From Ruminococcus sp. (GTDB lineage: Bacteria; Bacillota; Clostridia; Oscillospirales; Ruminococcaceae): 36,557 nt of DNA. Numbering within the stretch: position 1 is the stretch's first letter; the number at the start of each line of letters is the position of its first letter. Position numbers and translations under genes: made by a program. The notes under the pieces were generated by a model that saw nothing but the letters and a program-made list of their open reading frames with translations, did no database searches and was not told the origin of the DNA. Shown one piece after another: positions 1-7,483 of this stretch. Location of the stretch: NCBI RefSeq assembly GCF_016287535.1, contig NZ_JAEFAJ010000035.1, positions 1 through 36,557 of the forward strand, read 5' to 3'.

Positions 1-256
1 TCTTGAGTGAGATTACGGGTGAGGACGATGATGTCATTTCACGGTCGCCGGTCGAAGCAACTCCGAGGACCATGTTGATAACAGCGATCTCGGACTCTGC
101 CTGTAAGAATACGCCGCCTGCCTTATGCAAACGCTTTGCCATATAAGCGGCAAGCTCTGTCTGAGGAGTGATAGGATATCCGAAGAAGCATTTACAGCCT
201 GCTCTGATAGCAGCCTCTGCCAGCGCTTCGTTACCCTTCATAAGATTTCTTTCCAA
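1..256 (-). CDS. vorB: 2-oxoacid:ferredoxin oxidoreductase alpha subunit VorB-like, 3' part missing
   Basis: Only the N-terminal 85 or so codons are in the window; the rest lies beyond base 1. The reading frame gives [16 protein letters not shown], then [14 protein letters not shown] and [14 protein letters not shown], which is the N-terminal pyrimidine-binding region of VorB/KorA-type subunits. These enzymes oxidatively decarboxylate branched-chain 2-oxoacids to acyl-CoA while reducing ferredoxin, or run in reverse. I chose the TTG at 254-256, because GGAG lies about 10 nt upstream and family members usually have a few residues before LMKGNEA; the in-frame ATG at 239-241 is the alternative, but it sits too far from that ribosome site. 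It follows the ferredoxin gene closely and should be the third gene of the operon, with beta and gamma subunits expected beyond the edge. Kor (2-oxoglutarate) specificity cannot be excluded. Confidence 0.85.
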   Translation of the reverse strand, partial: MERNLMKGNEALAEAAIRAGCKCFFGYPITPQTELAAYMAKRLHKAGGVFLQAESEIAVINMVLGVASTGDREMTSSSSPVISLK

Positions 257-286
257 AGCTAAACAGCTCCTTTCAACGAATATAGA

Positions 287-493
287 TTATTTTTCAATAA
301 CGATAGCGCAGTCGGGGCACATTGTTGCGCACATTGCACAGCTTATACATGCTGACTGATCGGTACATTCTGCGTAAAAATATCCCTTCTTGTTACGCTT
401 TTCCTTCTGAAGTGCAACGATCTTCTTGGGACAGGCAGCTGTACACAGACCGCAGCCCTTGCAGCGCTCGGTAATAACTGTCATTTTAGCCAT
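287..493 (-). CDS. 2x[4Fe-4S] ferredoxin subunit of 2-oxoacid:ferredoxin oxidoreductase
   Basis: A 68-residue protein with two [4Fe-4S] motifs: CKGCGLCTAACP near residues 12-23 and CISCAMCATMCP near residues 49-60. This is the usual size and layout of the delta (ferredoxin-like) subunit of VorABCD/KorABCD complexes, which passes electrons from the thiamine-diphosphate site to soluble ferredoxin. GAAAGGAG stands 9 to 10 nt upstream of the ATG. It lies directly upstream of vorB on the same strand, with a 30-nt gap. A free-standing ferredoxin is possible from the sequence alone, but the neighbour makes the subunit role more likely. Confidence 0.85.
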   Translation of the reverse strand: MAKMTVITERCKGCGLCTAACPKKIVALQKEKRNKKGYFYAECTDQSACISCAMCATMCPDCAIVIEK

Positions 494-540
494 ACACTTT
501 TTTCTCCTTTCAGATGAAATAATGATTTATGGTCAAATAA

Positions 541-614
541 GGAATTCGGGGTTCGGAATCCGAGATCAAGCTGCTTTTGCTGGATCACGCATTCCGAATT
601 CCGCATTCCGAATT
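541..614. repeat. Short palindromic repeat built on GCATTCCGAATT
   Basis: Between the P-loop ATPase gene and the ferredoxin gene. The 12-mer GCATTCCGAATT occurs twice in direct orientation at 589-600 and 603-614. Inverted relatives lie at 541-549 (GGAATTCGG) and 552-559 (TTCGGAAT). The whole unit can fold back around a loop near 565-585. It is non-coding and looks like a small intergenic repeat or miniature mobile element. No target-site duplication was established. Confidence 0.55.
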
Positions 615-618
615 TTCA

Positions 619-1275
619 TCAGCCCCATATGGGCTTTACATATATCTTAGCCGGGAATACATCGGGCTTATCTGCAAGCACGGCTATATCCTCGGGATAT
701 ACCGTATATATTACAGGAAGCCCTGTGATACGGGAGGTCTCTTCCGCAAAGGGACGCGACCGCTCGATTATGCCAAGGTCGGTCTCAACGCCGAGATTGG
801 TGTTGTTTACTATTGCGGTATGCTTCATGCGGGCAGCCGCCTCTATCTCATACATCAGCTTTGTCACTTCCTCAGCGGTATTGGTGAGGTAGCGGCGCTG
901 ATTTATGACGTAGTACATCTCGATACTGTCCCTGAACTGCTCCAATGCTTCGGCATATCGTCCGAGAGCCACGGCTCCTGCGTCATCGCCGCCCACGTCG
1001 ATTATAAGGCAGTCCTCGTCGGTGGCAAGCTCCACCACGTCGAACTGTATGGACGGGATATCAAGGTTGCTCCTTGCAAAATCGGGAGCTATGAGCCTTA
1101 TGCCCTTTTCCTCGAAAAGGTCTTTGAAATCGGCAGTTCTGAAATAGGGATTTACAATGTCAAGGTCAACGATAGCTGCGGACTTGCCCTCCGCTGCGGC
1201 TTTTACAGCAAGATTTACTGAAAAATTGGTCTTTCCGCTGCCGTAATGACCTGTGATTATCTTAATATTCTTCAT
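619..1275 (-). CDS. P-loop ATPase (MinD/ParA-like) associated with 2-oxoacid oxidoreductase genes
   Basis: A 218-residue cytoplasmic protein beginning with a beta strand and a Walker A motif, GHYGSGKTN (residues 9-17). It is followed by VDLDIVNPYFR around residues 37-47 and IIDVGGDDAGAVALGR around 90-105, which fits the Walker B and switch region of SIMIBI-class NTPases. The deviant Walker A lysine of true MinD/ParA is not obvious, so I call only the superfamily. It is the promoter-proximal gene of the operon leading into the ferredoxin and vorB genes. Its exact role is not established; a part in cofactor or complex maturation is a guess from context. The ATG at 1273-1275 has a weak purine-rich site (CCAAGAGGAT) upstream. 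Confidence 0.75.
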   Translation of the reverse strand: MKNIKIITGHYGSGKTNFSVNLAVKAAAEGKSAAIVDLDIVNPYFRTADFKDLFEEKGIRLIAPDFARSNLDIPSIQFDVVELATDEDCLIIDVGGDDAGAVALGRYAEALEQFRDSIEMYYVINQRRYLTNTAEEVTKLMYEIEAAARMKHTAIVNNTNLGVETDLGIIERSRPFAEETSRITGLPVIYTVYPEDIAVLADKPDVFPAKIYVKPIWG

Positions 1276-1317
1276 AAATATCCTCTTGGCCTCTTTGTGA
1301 AAAATCCTACAACTTAT

Positions 1318-1346
1318 ATTATATCACTTTAAAACATTAATTGCAA
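1318..1346 (-). promoter_or_regulatory. Sigma-A promoter of the ATPase-ferredoxin-vorB operon
   Basis: On the minus strand, TTGCAA (1341-1346) is followed after 17 nt by a perfect TATAAT (plus-strand 1318-1323). The likely transcript start is near 1311, giving a leader of about 35 nt before the ATPase ATG. Confidence 0.8.
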
Positions 1347-1389
1347 GTGCAATTTTTAGTATCTGACAATGGCGTTTTTGTTGAAAGCA

Positions 1390-1419
1390 GGCAAAAGCCC
1401 CGACTTAAAGTCGGGGCTT
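1390..1419 (-). terminator. Rho-independent terminator after the anti-sigma gene
   Basis: A 12-bp perfect inverted repeat (AAGCCCCGACTT / AAGTCGGGGCTT, 1395-1406 and 1408-1419). Reading the minus strand, the stem ends in a short T run and then GCC. It lies about 50 nt past the stop codon of the anti-sigma-like gene. Confidence 0.75.
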
Positions 1420-1467
1420 CATTTTATCAGAATAAAAGCCAATTGATTTTCAACTGCAAATTACTGG

Positions 1468-2532
1468 TCAGTCTATCGCTTCAAATCTGCTTTCAAACTC
1501 TGAACAGTCATCATCAGCAATTGTGTAATAGCTTATCTGTAATGTAAAGTCGTCATCTATCTTTCTTAAATAAACGATGGTTACTCTGTCGGGGGCGTAA
1601 TCAACAGATATTCTTATCTTTGCGTACTCCTTGCCGCCAAGCTCTACTGTCTCAGGCTCTGTCACGTTGTACTCTATCCACTCAGTTCCGTCAAATGCTC
1701 TTTTGGTTATAAAATCATCAAATGTCACATCTGTCTTGTCAGGAAAACGGCTCTTTGTGTTGATGAATTTGAAATCTACTCTTGTATTATTTTCGTAGTC
1801 CGTTGCATCTACGTCCAGGATCTCACTGTCTATTATGTACTTCTCTTCTGGAAACTTAAATCTGTTCTTCATCTGTTGCTCGGTGTATCTATCCTCTCGT
1901 GACATATAATTCATGCTCTCACTTCCTCTGAACCTGAACCCTGCATAGTCCGATGTGTACACCTTGCCTTCAAGTGTTCCCTCCCGGAATCCTGCGTCCG
2001 CAGCTGTTGTGCTTGCGGTTGTGATCTCTGCGTCCTGAACACCGGTGCTCTGGACATTTGTCTCCGCGGTATTTTCCTGTACTGATGTGGAGACAGTTGT
2101 AACTGCCTGTGTTGATGTTGTCCTGACAGAAGATGTGTATTTTGTTTCTGTGCTGTTCTTATCTGTTGCGACAGCCGTTGCCGCAGGAGTGACGCTGCCT
2201 CCGCCGTTAATACCGCCGTTTCTGTTCAGAAGTAAAACACTTCCAAGCACAGTTCCTGTTACAAGCACCAGTGAAGCTGCTGTAATGAGGGGTGTGAGCC
2301 ACACAGGTCTCTTTACGCGGTCAACTCCGCTCACTGTAACCTCATCGCCGCTTATATTATTATCTTTCCTTGTTCTTTCTATTTCTTCCTTTTTCATTTT
2401 GTACTTCCTTTCGCTCCCTGCGAGCAGCTTTTCAAACTGCTCTCCGCCTATTTCCGGACAATTTCCTGTAAGCTCGTCCATAGAATCATCCTCTGCGTTT
2501 TCAAGCATATCAAATATATTTTTCTTATTCAC
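1468..2532 (-). CDS. Single-pass membrane protein, probable anti-sigma factor
   Basis: A 354-residue protein when started at the GTG at 2530-2532, which follows AAGGAGGAGCAGCT; this start leaves a 13-nt gap to the sigma gene, whereas starting at 2571 would overlap it. The N-terminal 75 residues are charged and cytoplasmic. A membrane span covers about residues 77-103 (PVWLTPLITAASLVLVTG). A Ser/Thr-rich linker runs to about residue 190, and a C-terminal extracellular domain of about 150 residues follows, with no family I recognise. Placement right after an ECF-type sigma gene, and the topology, suggest an anti-sigma factor with an outside sensor domain. No zinc-binding anti-sigma (ZAS) HxxxCxxC motif is visible, so the sigma-binding role is inference. 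Confidence 0.6.
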   Translation of the reverse strand: MNKKNIFDMLENAEDDSMDELTGNCPEIGGEQFEKLLAGSERKYKMKKEEIERTRKDNNISGDEVTVSGVDRVKRPVWLTPLITAASLVLVTGTVLGSVLLLNRNGGINGGGSVTPAATAVATDKNSTETKYTSSVRTTSTQAVTTVSTSVQENTAETNVQSTGVQDAEITTASTTAADAGFREGTLEGKVYTSDYAGFRFRGSESMNYMSREDRYTEQQMKNRFKFPEEKYIIDSEILDVDATDYENNTRVDFKFINTKSRFPDKTDVTFDDFITKRAFDGTEWIEYNVTEPETVELGGKEYAKIRISVDYAPDRVTIVYLRKIDDDFTLQISYYTIADDDCSEFESRFEAID

Positions 2533-2545
2533 AGCTGCTCCTCCT

Positions 2546-3112
2546 TTACCTTGTGATGCCTGCTTCGGCAAGCTTTATCCGAAGCTTGTCCATTGCTCTC
2601 GTACATCGTGAACGCACCGACGACGCCGTCATGGAGACCGTCTTTGCTATATCCGACGATCTGCGGTTATAGTAGAACTTCTGGATAAGTATGGTGGAAT
2701 CCGGCTCGCCCAGCTCTTTTATGTTCCTGAGGAGTATCCTGCGGAGTTCCGAACTGTCAACGCGCTCGTCAACACTGAAATCGGAAACAAGCTCCGTCAT
2801 ATCCTCCTCGTCGGTGAATGCGGCATGGGCTCTCTCGGCAGAAAGGCTCCTGTACCTGTCTATAGCCGTGCGCTTGGCAACAGTGCCGATATATCCCTTT
2901 ATATCGTTCACATACTTCTCGTCGTACTCGAATTTTATGAATATATCCGCAAACACGTCGCTGAAGCACTCCTCTATGTCCTCCTGGGTGCCGCAGCTCC
3001 TGAGCTTATTGAAAATTATCGAGTAAACATATTTTCCGTATTCCTGCATGAGCGCCCTGTGGCATTCAGCAGGAGACCTGCCGAGAAGCTCTCTCAGCTC
3101 GCTTCCTGTCAT
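2546..3112 (-). CDS. ECF-type RNA polymerase sigma factor
   Basis: A 188-residue protein from the ATG at 3110-3112, preceded by GGGAGG at 7-nt spacing; an ATG at 3116-3118 adds two residues and a longer frame reaches 3193. The region-2 core is recognisable: DIEECFSDVFADIF (about residues 44-57), then KGYIGTVAKRTAIDRYRS (about 70-87), the -10-recognising segment. Region 4 is a helix-turn-helix ending SSDIAKTVSMTASSVRSRCTR (about 151-171). The length and the absence of region 1 and most of region 3 fit group 4 (ECF) sigma factors. It is co-directional with the membrane protein downstream, which probably holds it inactive at the membrane. Its target promoters cannot be read from this window. Confidence 0.88.
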   Translation of the reverse strand: MTGSELRELLGRSPAECHRALMQEYGKYVYSIIFNKLRSCGTQEDIEECFSDVFADIFIKFEYDEKYVNDIKGYIGTVAKRTAIDRYRSLSAERAHAAFTDEEDMTELVSDFSVDERVDSSELRRILLRNIKELGEPDSTILIQKFYYNRRSSDIAKTVSMTASSVRSRCTRAMDKLRIKLAEAGITR

Positions 3113-3220
3113 GTTCATCCCTCCCTGCTGTATTATTATTGAAGATCGACCTTTCATAAATAACATTCGGAGCGAAATACGAAAGTGCTGCAAGGTCCGA
3201 AAAAAATTTTTCCTTCTTAT

Positions 3221-3249
3221 ATATTACCATATTTTTACAGGGGTATCAA
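3221..3249 (-). promoter_or_regulatory. Promoter of the sigma/anti-sigma operon
   Basis: Minus strand TTGATA (3244-3249), 17-nt spacer, TAATAT (3221-3226). The -35 box directly abuts the T run of the acpP terminator, so the two units are packed end to end. The leader to the sigma ATG is about 100 nt. It looks like a housekeeping sigma-A promoter rather than an autoregulated ECF promoter. Confidence 0.6.
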
Positions 3250-3250
3250 C

Positions 3251-3280
3251 AAAAAAATCCCCCGACTTATGGTCGGGGGA
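3251..3280 (-). terminator. Terminator of the fatty-acid operon
   Basis: Stem TCCCCCGAC / GTCGGGGGA (3258-3266 and 3272-3280) with a 5-nt loop, followed on the minus strand by seven T. It lies 14 nt beyond the acpP stop and closes the long fab/acc operon. Confidence 0.9.
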
Positions 3281-3293
3281 ATTAATACGCTCA

Positions 3294-3530
3294 TTATTCA
3301 GCGTCTGTATTCTTTTCAATATAGTTTACGATGTCTCCTACTGTCTTGATCTCCTCTACTGCCTCGTCGGGGATAGAAAGATCAAACTCGTCCTCGATAG
3401 TTGTTATAAGGTCAACAACGTCGAGAGAGTCAGCTCCGAGATCGTCCTGAATGTTTGAATCAAGGTTTACTTCGTCTGCCTCCACACTGAGCTGTTCTGC
3501 AATAATATCTTTGAGTTTTTCAAAAATCAT
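3294..3530 (-). CDS. acpP: Acyl carrier protein
   Basis: A 78-residue acidic protein from the ATG at 3528-3530, which has GGAGG 8 nt upstream; the upstream ATG at 3543-3545 overlaps that ribosome site and is less likely. The phosphopantetheine motif LGADSLDVVDL places the modified serine at residue 35. The cytoplasmic carrier holds growing acyl chains for all Fab enzymes. It is the last gene of the operon, 53 nt after accA. In many Clostridia acpP lies near the start of this cluster, just after fabH, so the distal position is a local rearrangement. No convincing separate promoter was found. Confidence 0.97.
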   Translation of the reverse strand: MIFEKLKDIIAEQLSVEADEVNLDSNIQDDLGADSLDVVDLITTIEDEFDLSIPDEAVEEIKTVGDIVNYIEKNTDAE

Positions 3531-3583
3531 TATCTGGTCCTCCATTTTTCTTTTATTTATCTTTATTTTTTGTCAAAACCGGT

Positions 3584-4390
3584 TCATTCATTGAACGCTC
3601 CGATTTTTCTAAATTTAGTATAGCGTTCTTTAAGCAAAACGTCAATATCTTTTTTGCATTTTTCCGATATTTTTTGTGACAAATATTCCTTTATATTTTC
3701 TGAAATTTTGTCTAAATCGTTATGAGCGCCTCCGAGGGGCTCCTCTATTATGGCTTCAGCCACGCCCAAACGCACCATATCCTCCGCGGTTATCTTCATT
3801 ATCTCGCTTGCTTCCTGCTCTCTCGAAGCGTCCTTCCAGAGTATGCTCGCAAAACCTCTGGGAGATAATACGGAATATTCCGCGTTTTCCAGCATTGCCA
3901 GCTCGTCGCATACGCCCAGCGCAAGTGCGCCGCCGCTTCCGCCTTCGCCGAGAACTATTGATATTATAGGTGTGCGCAGAGTCATGAACTCCGCGATATT
4001 CTTTGCGATAGCCTCGCCCTGTCCGCGCTCCTCAGCCGCTACTCCGCAGAACGCTCCGGGAGTGTCTATGAAGCATATTATCGGACGGTGGAATTTCTCA
4101 GCCTGTCTTGCTATCCTGAGAGCCTTTCTGTAGCCCTCCGGGTGAGGCATTGCGAAATTGCAGGCTTTATTCTCGTTGAGGTCTCTGCCCTTTACCTCCG
4201 CTATTATGGTGACGGGTGTGCCGTCAAGTCTTGCGATACCGCCGATTATAGCCCTGTCGTCGCCGAAAAGACGGTCGCCGTGCATTTCGTACCAGTCGGT
4301 GAATATCTGCGGTATATAATCCTTTATGGTAGGTCTGCCCTTGGTGTGTATGAGCTGAAGGCGTTCCCACGCTGTTTTCTTTTCGTCCAT
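3584..4390 (-). CDS. accA: Acetyl-CoA carboxylase carboxyltransferase alpha subunit
   Basis: A 268-residue protein from the ATG at 4388-4390, which has AAGGAGG at 7-nt spacing within the end of accD; the GTG at 4394-4396 is too close to that site. Features include TDWYEMHGDRLFGDDRAI near residues 27-44, ICFIDTPGAFCGVAAEERGQGEAIA around 103-127 and GEGGSGGALALGV around 147-159, all typical of the crotonase-fold carboxyltransferase alpha subunit. With AccD it moves the carboxyl group from carboxybiotin on AccB to acetyl-CoA. It is shorter than the E. coli protein (about 319 residues), as is common in Firmicutes. Translation is probably coupled to accD. Confidence 0.96.
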   Translation of the reverse strand: MDEKKTAWERLQLIHTKGRPTIKDYIPQIFTDWYEMHGDRLFGDDRAIIGGIARLDGTPVTIIAEVKGRDLNENKACNFAMPHPEGYRKALRIARQAEKFHRPIICFIDTPGAFCGVAAEERGQGEAIAKNIAEFMTLRTPIISIVLGEGGSGGALALGVCDELAMLENAEYSVLSPRGFASILWKDASREQEASEIMKITAEDMVRLGVAEAIIEEPLGGAHNDLDKISENIKEYLSQKISEKCKKDIDVLLKERYTKFRKIGAFNE

Positions 4391-4392
4391 GC

Positions 4393-5238
4393 TCACGCCT
4401 CCTTAGGGTTGTATCCGTGGAGCTTCAGAAGGTGTGAGAGCACGCTTCTGAGCTTCCTGCGCTCAACTATCATATCCACAAAGCCTTTTTCGTACATGAA
4501 CTCGGCAAGCTGGAAGTCCTCCGGAAGTCTCTGCTTGATAGTTCCCTCGATGACTCTTCTGCCCGCAAAGCCTATTAGCACCTTGGGCTCTGCTATGATT
4601 ATATCTCCCAAAGACGCAAAGCTGGCGGTAACGCCGCCTGTTGTGGGGTCAGTCATTACGGATATATACAGTCCTCCTGCCTCGCTGTGGAGCTTTACCG
4701 CTCCTGAGGTCTTTGCCATCTGCATGAGGGATACTATACCCTCCTGCATACGGGCTCCGCCGGAAGCCGTGAACATGATGACCGGAAGACTATGCTCCGT
4801 TGCGTACTCAAAAGCCCTTGTTATCTTCTCGCCTACGATGCTTCCCATAGAACCCATCATAAAACGTGAATCCATTACTCCTATCACTACGGGAGAGCCC
4901 TTTATAGACGCCGTACCCGTGATTACTGCTTCGCTGAGACCGGTGCTTGCCCGGAGCTCTGCCTGCTTTTCGGCATAATCAGGGAAATCAAGAGGGTCTG
5001 CGCCCTTCATCTTTCCGTCGAACTCCCTGAAGCTGTCCTTGTCAACAGTTATTGCGATACGCTCTGTGGAAGAAAGTCTGCCGTGATAGTTGCACTTGGG
5101 GCATACTCTTCTGAGCTCCTCATATTTGGACAGCGGACTCGTGCCCTGACAGCGCGGACATTTGAACATGGGCGGCTTGTATTCCTCTTCGCCCTCTCCC
5201 CAGCGCTTCTTAACTACGTTAAAAAAATCTTCAAACAA
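4393..5238 (-). CDS. accD: Acetyl-CoA carboxylase carboxyltransferase beta subunit
   Basis: A 281-residue protein with the N-terminal C4 zinc ribbon CPRC...CPKC (Cys27, 30, 46, 49). The carboxyltransferase core follows: GVMDSRFMMGSMGSIVGEKI around residues 120-139, FTASGGARMQEGIVSLMQMAK around 157-177 and SVMTDPTTGGVTASFA around 193-208. The start codon is TTG (5236-5238) with only a weak GGTGA upstream, so initiation may depend on coupling from accC, whose stop is 22 nt upstream. AccD pairs with AccA, encoded next. Confidence 0.95.
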   Translation of the reverse strand: MFEDFFNVVKKRWGEGEEEYKPPMFKCPRCQGTSPLSKYEELRRVCPKCNYHGRLSSTERIAITVDKDSFREFDGKMKGADPLDFPDYAEKQAELRASTGLSEAVITGTASIKGSPVVIGVMDSRFMMGSMGSIVGEKITRAFEYATEHSLPVIMFTASGGARMQEGIVSLMQMAKTSGAVKLHSEAGGLYISVMTDPTTGGVTASFASLGDIIIAEPKVLIGFAGRRVIEGTIKQRLPEDFQLAEFMYEKGFVDMIVERRKLRSVLSHLLKLHGYNPKEA

Positions 5239-5260
5239 TTCTTTTCACCGCATTCCCGTT

Positions 5261-6613
5261 TTATTTCTTCTTTTCTTCCATATATCTCTCAAGGAAGCCG
5301 TTATCGTACTTTCCTGCCCTGAAATCTGCGTTTCTGATTATTTCAAGCTGAAAATCTATATTTGTGTCAACGCCCTCAACGATGAACTCCGAAAGCGCCC
5401 ATCTCATCTTGTTTATGGCGTCCTCCCGGTCGGAGCCGTGCGCGATGAGCTTGCTTATCATGGAGTCATAGTAAGGGGTTATGGTATAGCCCTGATACAC
5501 TGCTCCGTCTATTCTTATTCCAGGACCGCCCGGCATATACAGCGCCGTAATGGTACCCGGTGAGGGACGGAAGCCCTTGTCGGGATTTTCCGCATTTATC
5601 CTGCACTCGATAGCGTGACCCCGCATCTTTATATCCTCCTGTTTTATCTCAAGAGGCTTGCCGTCAGCTATCTCTATCTGCGCCTTTACAATGTCGAAGC
5701 CCGTTACTTCCTCGGTTATAGGGTGCTCGACCTGTATCCTCGTATTCATTTCCATGAAGTAGAAGTCACGGTTCTCGTCAACGAGGAACTCTATAGTACC
5801 TGCGTTATAGTAGCCACACTCCTTTGCGGCTGTCACCGCGGCAGCCCCCATTTTCTGACGTAGCTTCCCGTCCACGATAGGGCTGGGGCACTCCTCCAGC
5901 ATCTTCTGGTTGCGGCGCTGCATGGAGCAGTCGCGCTCGCAGAGGTGTATATAGTTGCCGTGCTTGTCAGCTATTATCTGTATCTCCACATGGTGGGGAT
6001 TCACAAGGAATTTTTCGATATATACAGCGTCGTCGCCGAAGAAGTTCTTAGCCTCCTGCTGTGCCGCTGTCATCTGAGCCTCAAGCTCGTCGGGACTGTT
6101 AACACGGCGTATGCCGCGTCCGCCGCCGCCTGCGGAAGCCTTTACAAGTACGGGATATCCTGCCTTTTCGGCTATCTTCCTTGCTTCCTTCAGGGTCTTT
6201 ACAGCTCCCTTTGAGCCGGGGATAACGGGTACTCCGGCTGCTGCCATTGTCTCCTTTGCGGCAGCCTTGTCACCCAGCATTTCTATGGACTTATACGAAG
6301 GACCGATAAATACTATCCCGTTAGCTTCACAGAGCTTTGCGAACTCCGCGTTCTCGGAAAGGAAGCCGAAACCGGGGTGGATAGCCTCCGCACCGGTATT
6401 GAGAGCCGCCTGTATTATGGCGTTCATATTGAGATAGCTGTCCTTTGTGGCAGGCGGTCCTATACATATCGCCTCGTCAGCTATCTGCGCATGGAGAGAG
6501 TTGCGGTCAGCTGTGGAGTATACCGCAACACAGCGTATGCTCAGCTCTCTGCACGCCCTTATTATCCGTACAGCTATCTCGCCTCTGTTGGCGATAAGTA
6601 CTTTTTTGAACAT
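5261..6613 (-). CDS. accC: Biotin carboxylase subunit of acetyl-CoA carboxylase
   Basis: A 450-residue ATP-grasp enzyme of normal family length. It starts MFKKVLIANRGEIAVRIIRA, shows the glycine-rich ATP lid GGGGRGIRRV around residues 163-172, and the catalytic segment FMEMNTRIQVEHPITEEVTG around 282-301. It carboxylates the biotin on AccB using ATP and bicarbonate, the first half-reaction of malonyl-CoA formation. It sits between fabZ and accD. Pyruvate carboxylase also carries this domain, but the length and neighbours settle the call. Confidence 0.97.
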   Translation of the reverse strand: MFKKVLIANRGEIAVRIIRACRELSIRCVAVYSTADRNSLHAQIADEAICIGPPATKDSYLNMNAIIQAALNTGAEAIHPGFGFLSENAEFAKLCEANGIVFIGPSYKSIEMLGDKAAAKETMAAAGVPVIPGSKGAVKTLKEARKIAEKAGYPVLVKASAGGGGRGIRRVNSPDELEAQMTAAQQEAKNFFGDDAVYIEKFLVNPHHVEIQIIADKHGNYIHLCERDCSMQRRNQKMLEECPSPIVDGKLRQKMGAAAVTAAKECGYYNAGTIEFLVDENRDFYFMEMNTRIQVEHPITEEVTGFDIVKAQIEIADGKPLEIKQEDIKMRGHAIECRINAENPDKGFRPSPGTITALYMPGGPGIRIDGAVYQGYTITPYYDSMISKLIAHGSDREDAINKMRWALSEFIVEGVDTNIDFQLEIIRNADFRAGKYDNGFLERYMEEKKK

Positions 6614-6635
6614 TTACGATTATCCCCCGTATGGA

Positions 6636-7079
6636 TTATTTATTGTCTGTGACGATAAAGGTTATCTCGCAGGATACAGCCTTTTCGCCGCCTACGGACG
6701 CAAGCGCCTGTCCTGTACCCACAGGTCCGCGCTGACGTATCATCTCCACCTCAAGGTCGAGAACGTCGCCGGGAACCACCTGTCTGCGGAACTTTGCCTT
6801 GTCGATGCCTCCGAAAAGTCCGAGCTTGCCATTGAACTCAGGCTTTGAGAGCATACATACGGCTCCTGCCTGCGCAAGCATCTCCACCATGAGAACTCCG
6901 GGAGTTACCGGATATCCGGGGAAATGTCCCCTAAACCAGAAGTCGTCCTCTTTGATGTACTTCCTTGCGTGTACCCTTACTCCCACTTCCATATCCACTA
7001 TCTCGTCGATGAGGAGAAAGGGATCGCGGTGAGGGATTATTTCCATTATCTGTTCTTTATTCATAAGTATATCAGCCAT
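6636..7079 (-). CDS. fabZ: 3-hydroxyacyl-ACP dehydratase FabZ
   Basis: A 147-residue hot-dog-fold protein from the ATG at 7077-7079, which has AAAGGAG 8 nt upstream. The catalytic pair is present: His in FRGHFPGYPVTPG (about residue 55) and Glu in VLMVEMLAQAG (about 69). It dehydrates 3-hydroxyacyl-ACP to trans-2-enoyl-ACP. No second FabZ/FabA, FabM or FabN was seen, so how unsaturated chains are made is not visible in this window. It follows the two unknown membrane protein genes and precedes accC by 22 nt. Confidence 0.96.
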   Translation of the reverse strand: MADILMNKEQIMEIIPHRDPFLLIDEIVDMEVGVRVHARKYIKEDDFWFRGHFPGYPVTPGVLMVEMLAQAGAVCMLSKPEFNGKLGLFGGIDKAKFRRQVVPGDVLDLEVEMIRQRGPVGTGQALASVGGEKAVSCEITFIVTDNK

Positions 7080-7111
7080 TGTTATATCTCCTTTTTCGTA
7101 CATCAGTGTAT

Positions 7112-7465
7112 TCAGTCACGGTTCTGCTCTCTTCTTGCCTTTTCGCGTATACTGTCGAATGTGATATTCGATATGCTGTCGGAATCGCTCTGGGAGGTGG
7201 TCACGGCAAGCCTTGAAAAAGCAGGATATCCGGACTTGTTTTTAAGCTCGTTCTCCGTTTTCTGATGGAGCCAGCCCACAAGAAGATTAAGAGCGGGTAT
7301 GCCGAGGAACTTCCATGAGGCTATGAGCCAGTGATTGCGGCGCTTCTTGTTGTAGTTCCTGACGGCTTCGATATTATATTCTCTCGCCTCCGCGAACATT
7401 TCGGCATTGGTGACGCTTATGCCCCCTGCGTCGATGATATCCTGAGTTATATATTTCCATGCCAT
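7112..7465 (-). CDS. Unknown membrane-associated protein, short paralogue in the fatty-acid operon
   Basis: A 117-residue protein of no family I recognise. The N-terminus (WKYITQDII, then EMFAEAREYNIEAVRNY around residues 22-38) and the C-terminus (SGYPAFSRL, then ISNITFDSIREKARR) match the 198-residue protein encoded just upstream. The middle is reduced to one hydrophobic stretch, about residues 45-66 (WLIASWKFLGIPALNLLVGW). I chose the ATG at 7463-7465; a TTG 9 nt upstream is the alternative. It lies between its paralogue and fabZ with short gaps, so it is very likely co-transcribed with the fatty-acid genes. Function is unknown. Confidence 0.7.
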   Translation of the reverse strand: MAWKYITQDIIDAGGISVTNAEMFAEAREYNIEAVRNYNKKRRNHWLIASWKFLGIPALNLLVGWLHQKTENELKNKSGYPAFSRLAVTTSQSDSDSISNITFDSIREKARREQNRD

Positions 7466-7483
7466 GATACACAAAGTCTCCCG

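Noticed and set aside
577..1221. Plus-strand open frame of 214 codons
   Set aside because: It lies opposite the P-loop ATPase, whose Walker motif and operon position are clear.
3546..3583. TTGACA between accA and acpP as an acpP promoter
   Set aside because: There is no acceptable -10 at 16-18 nt; the sequence after it is only an A-rich run.
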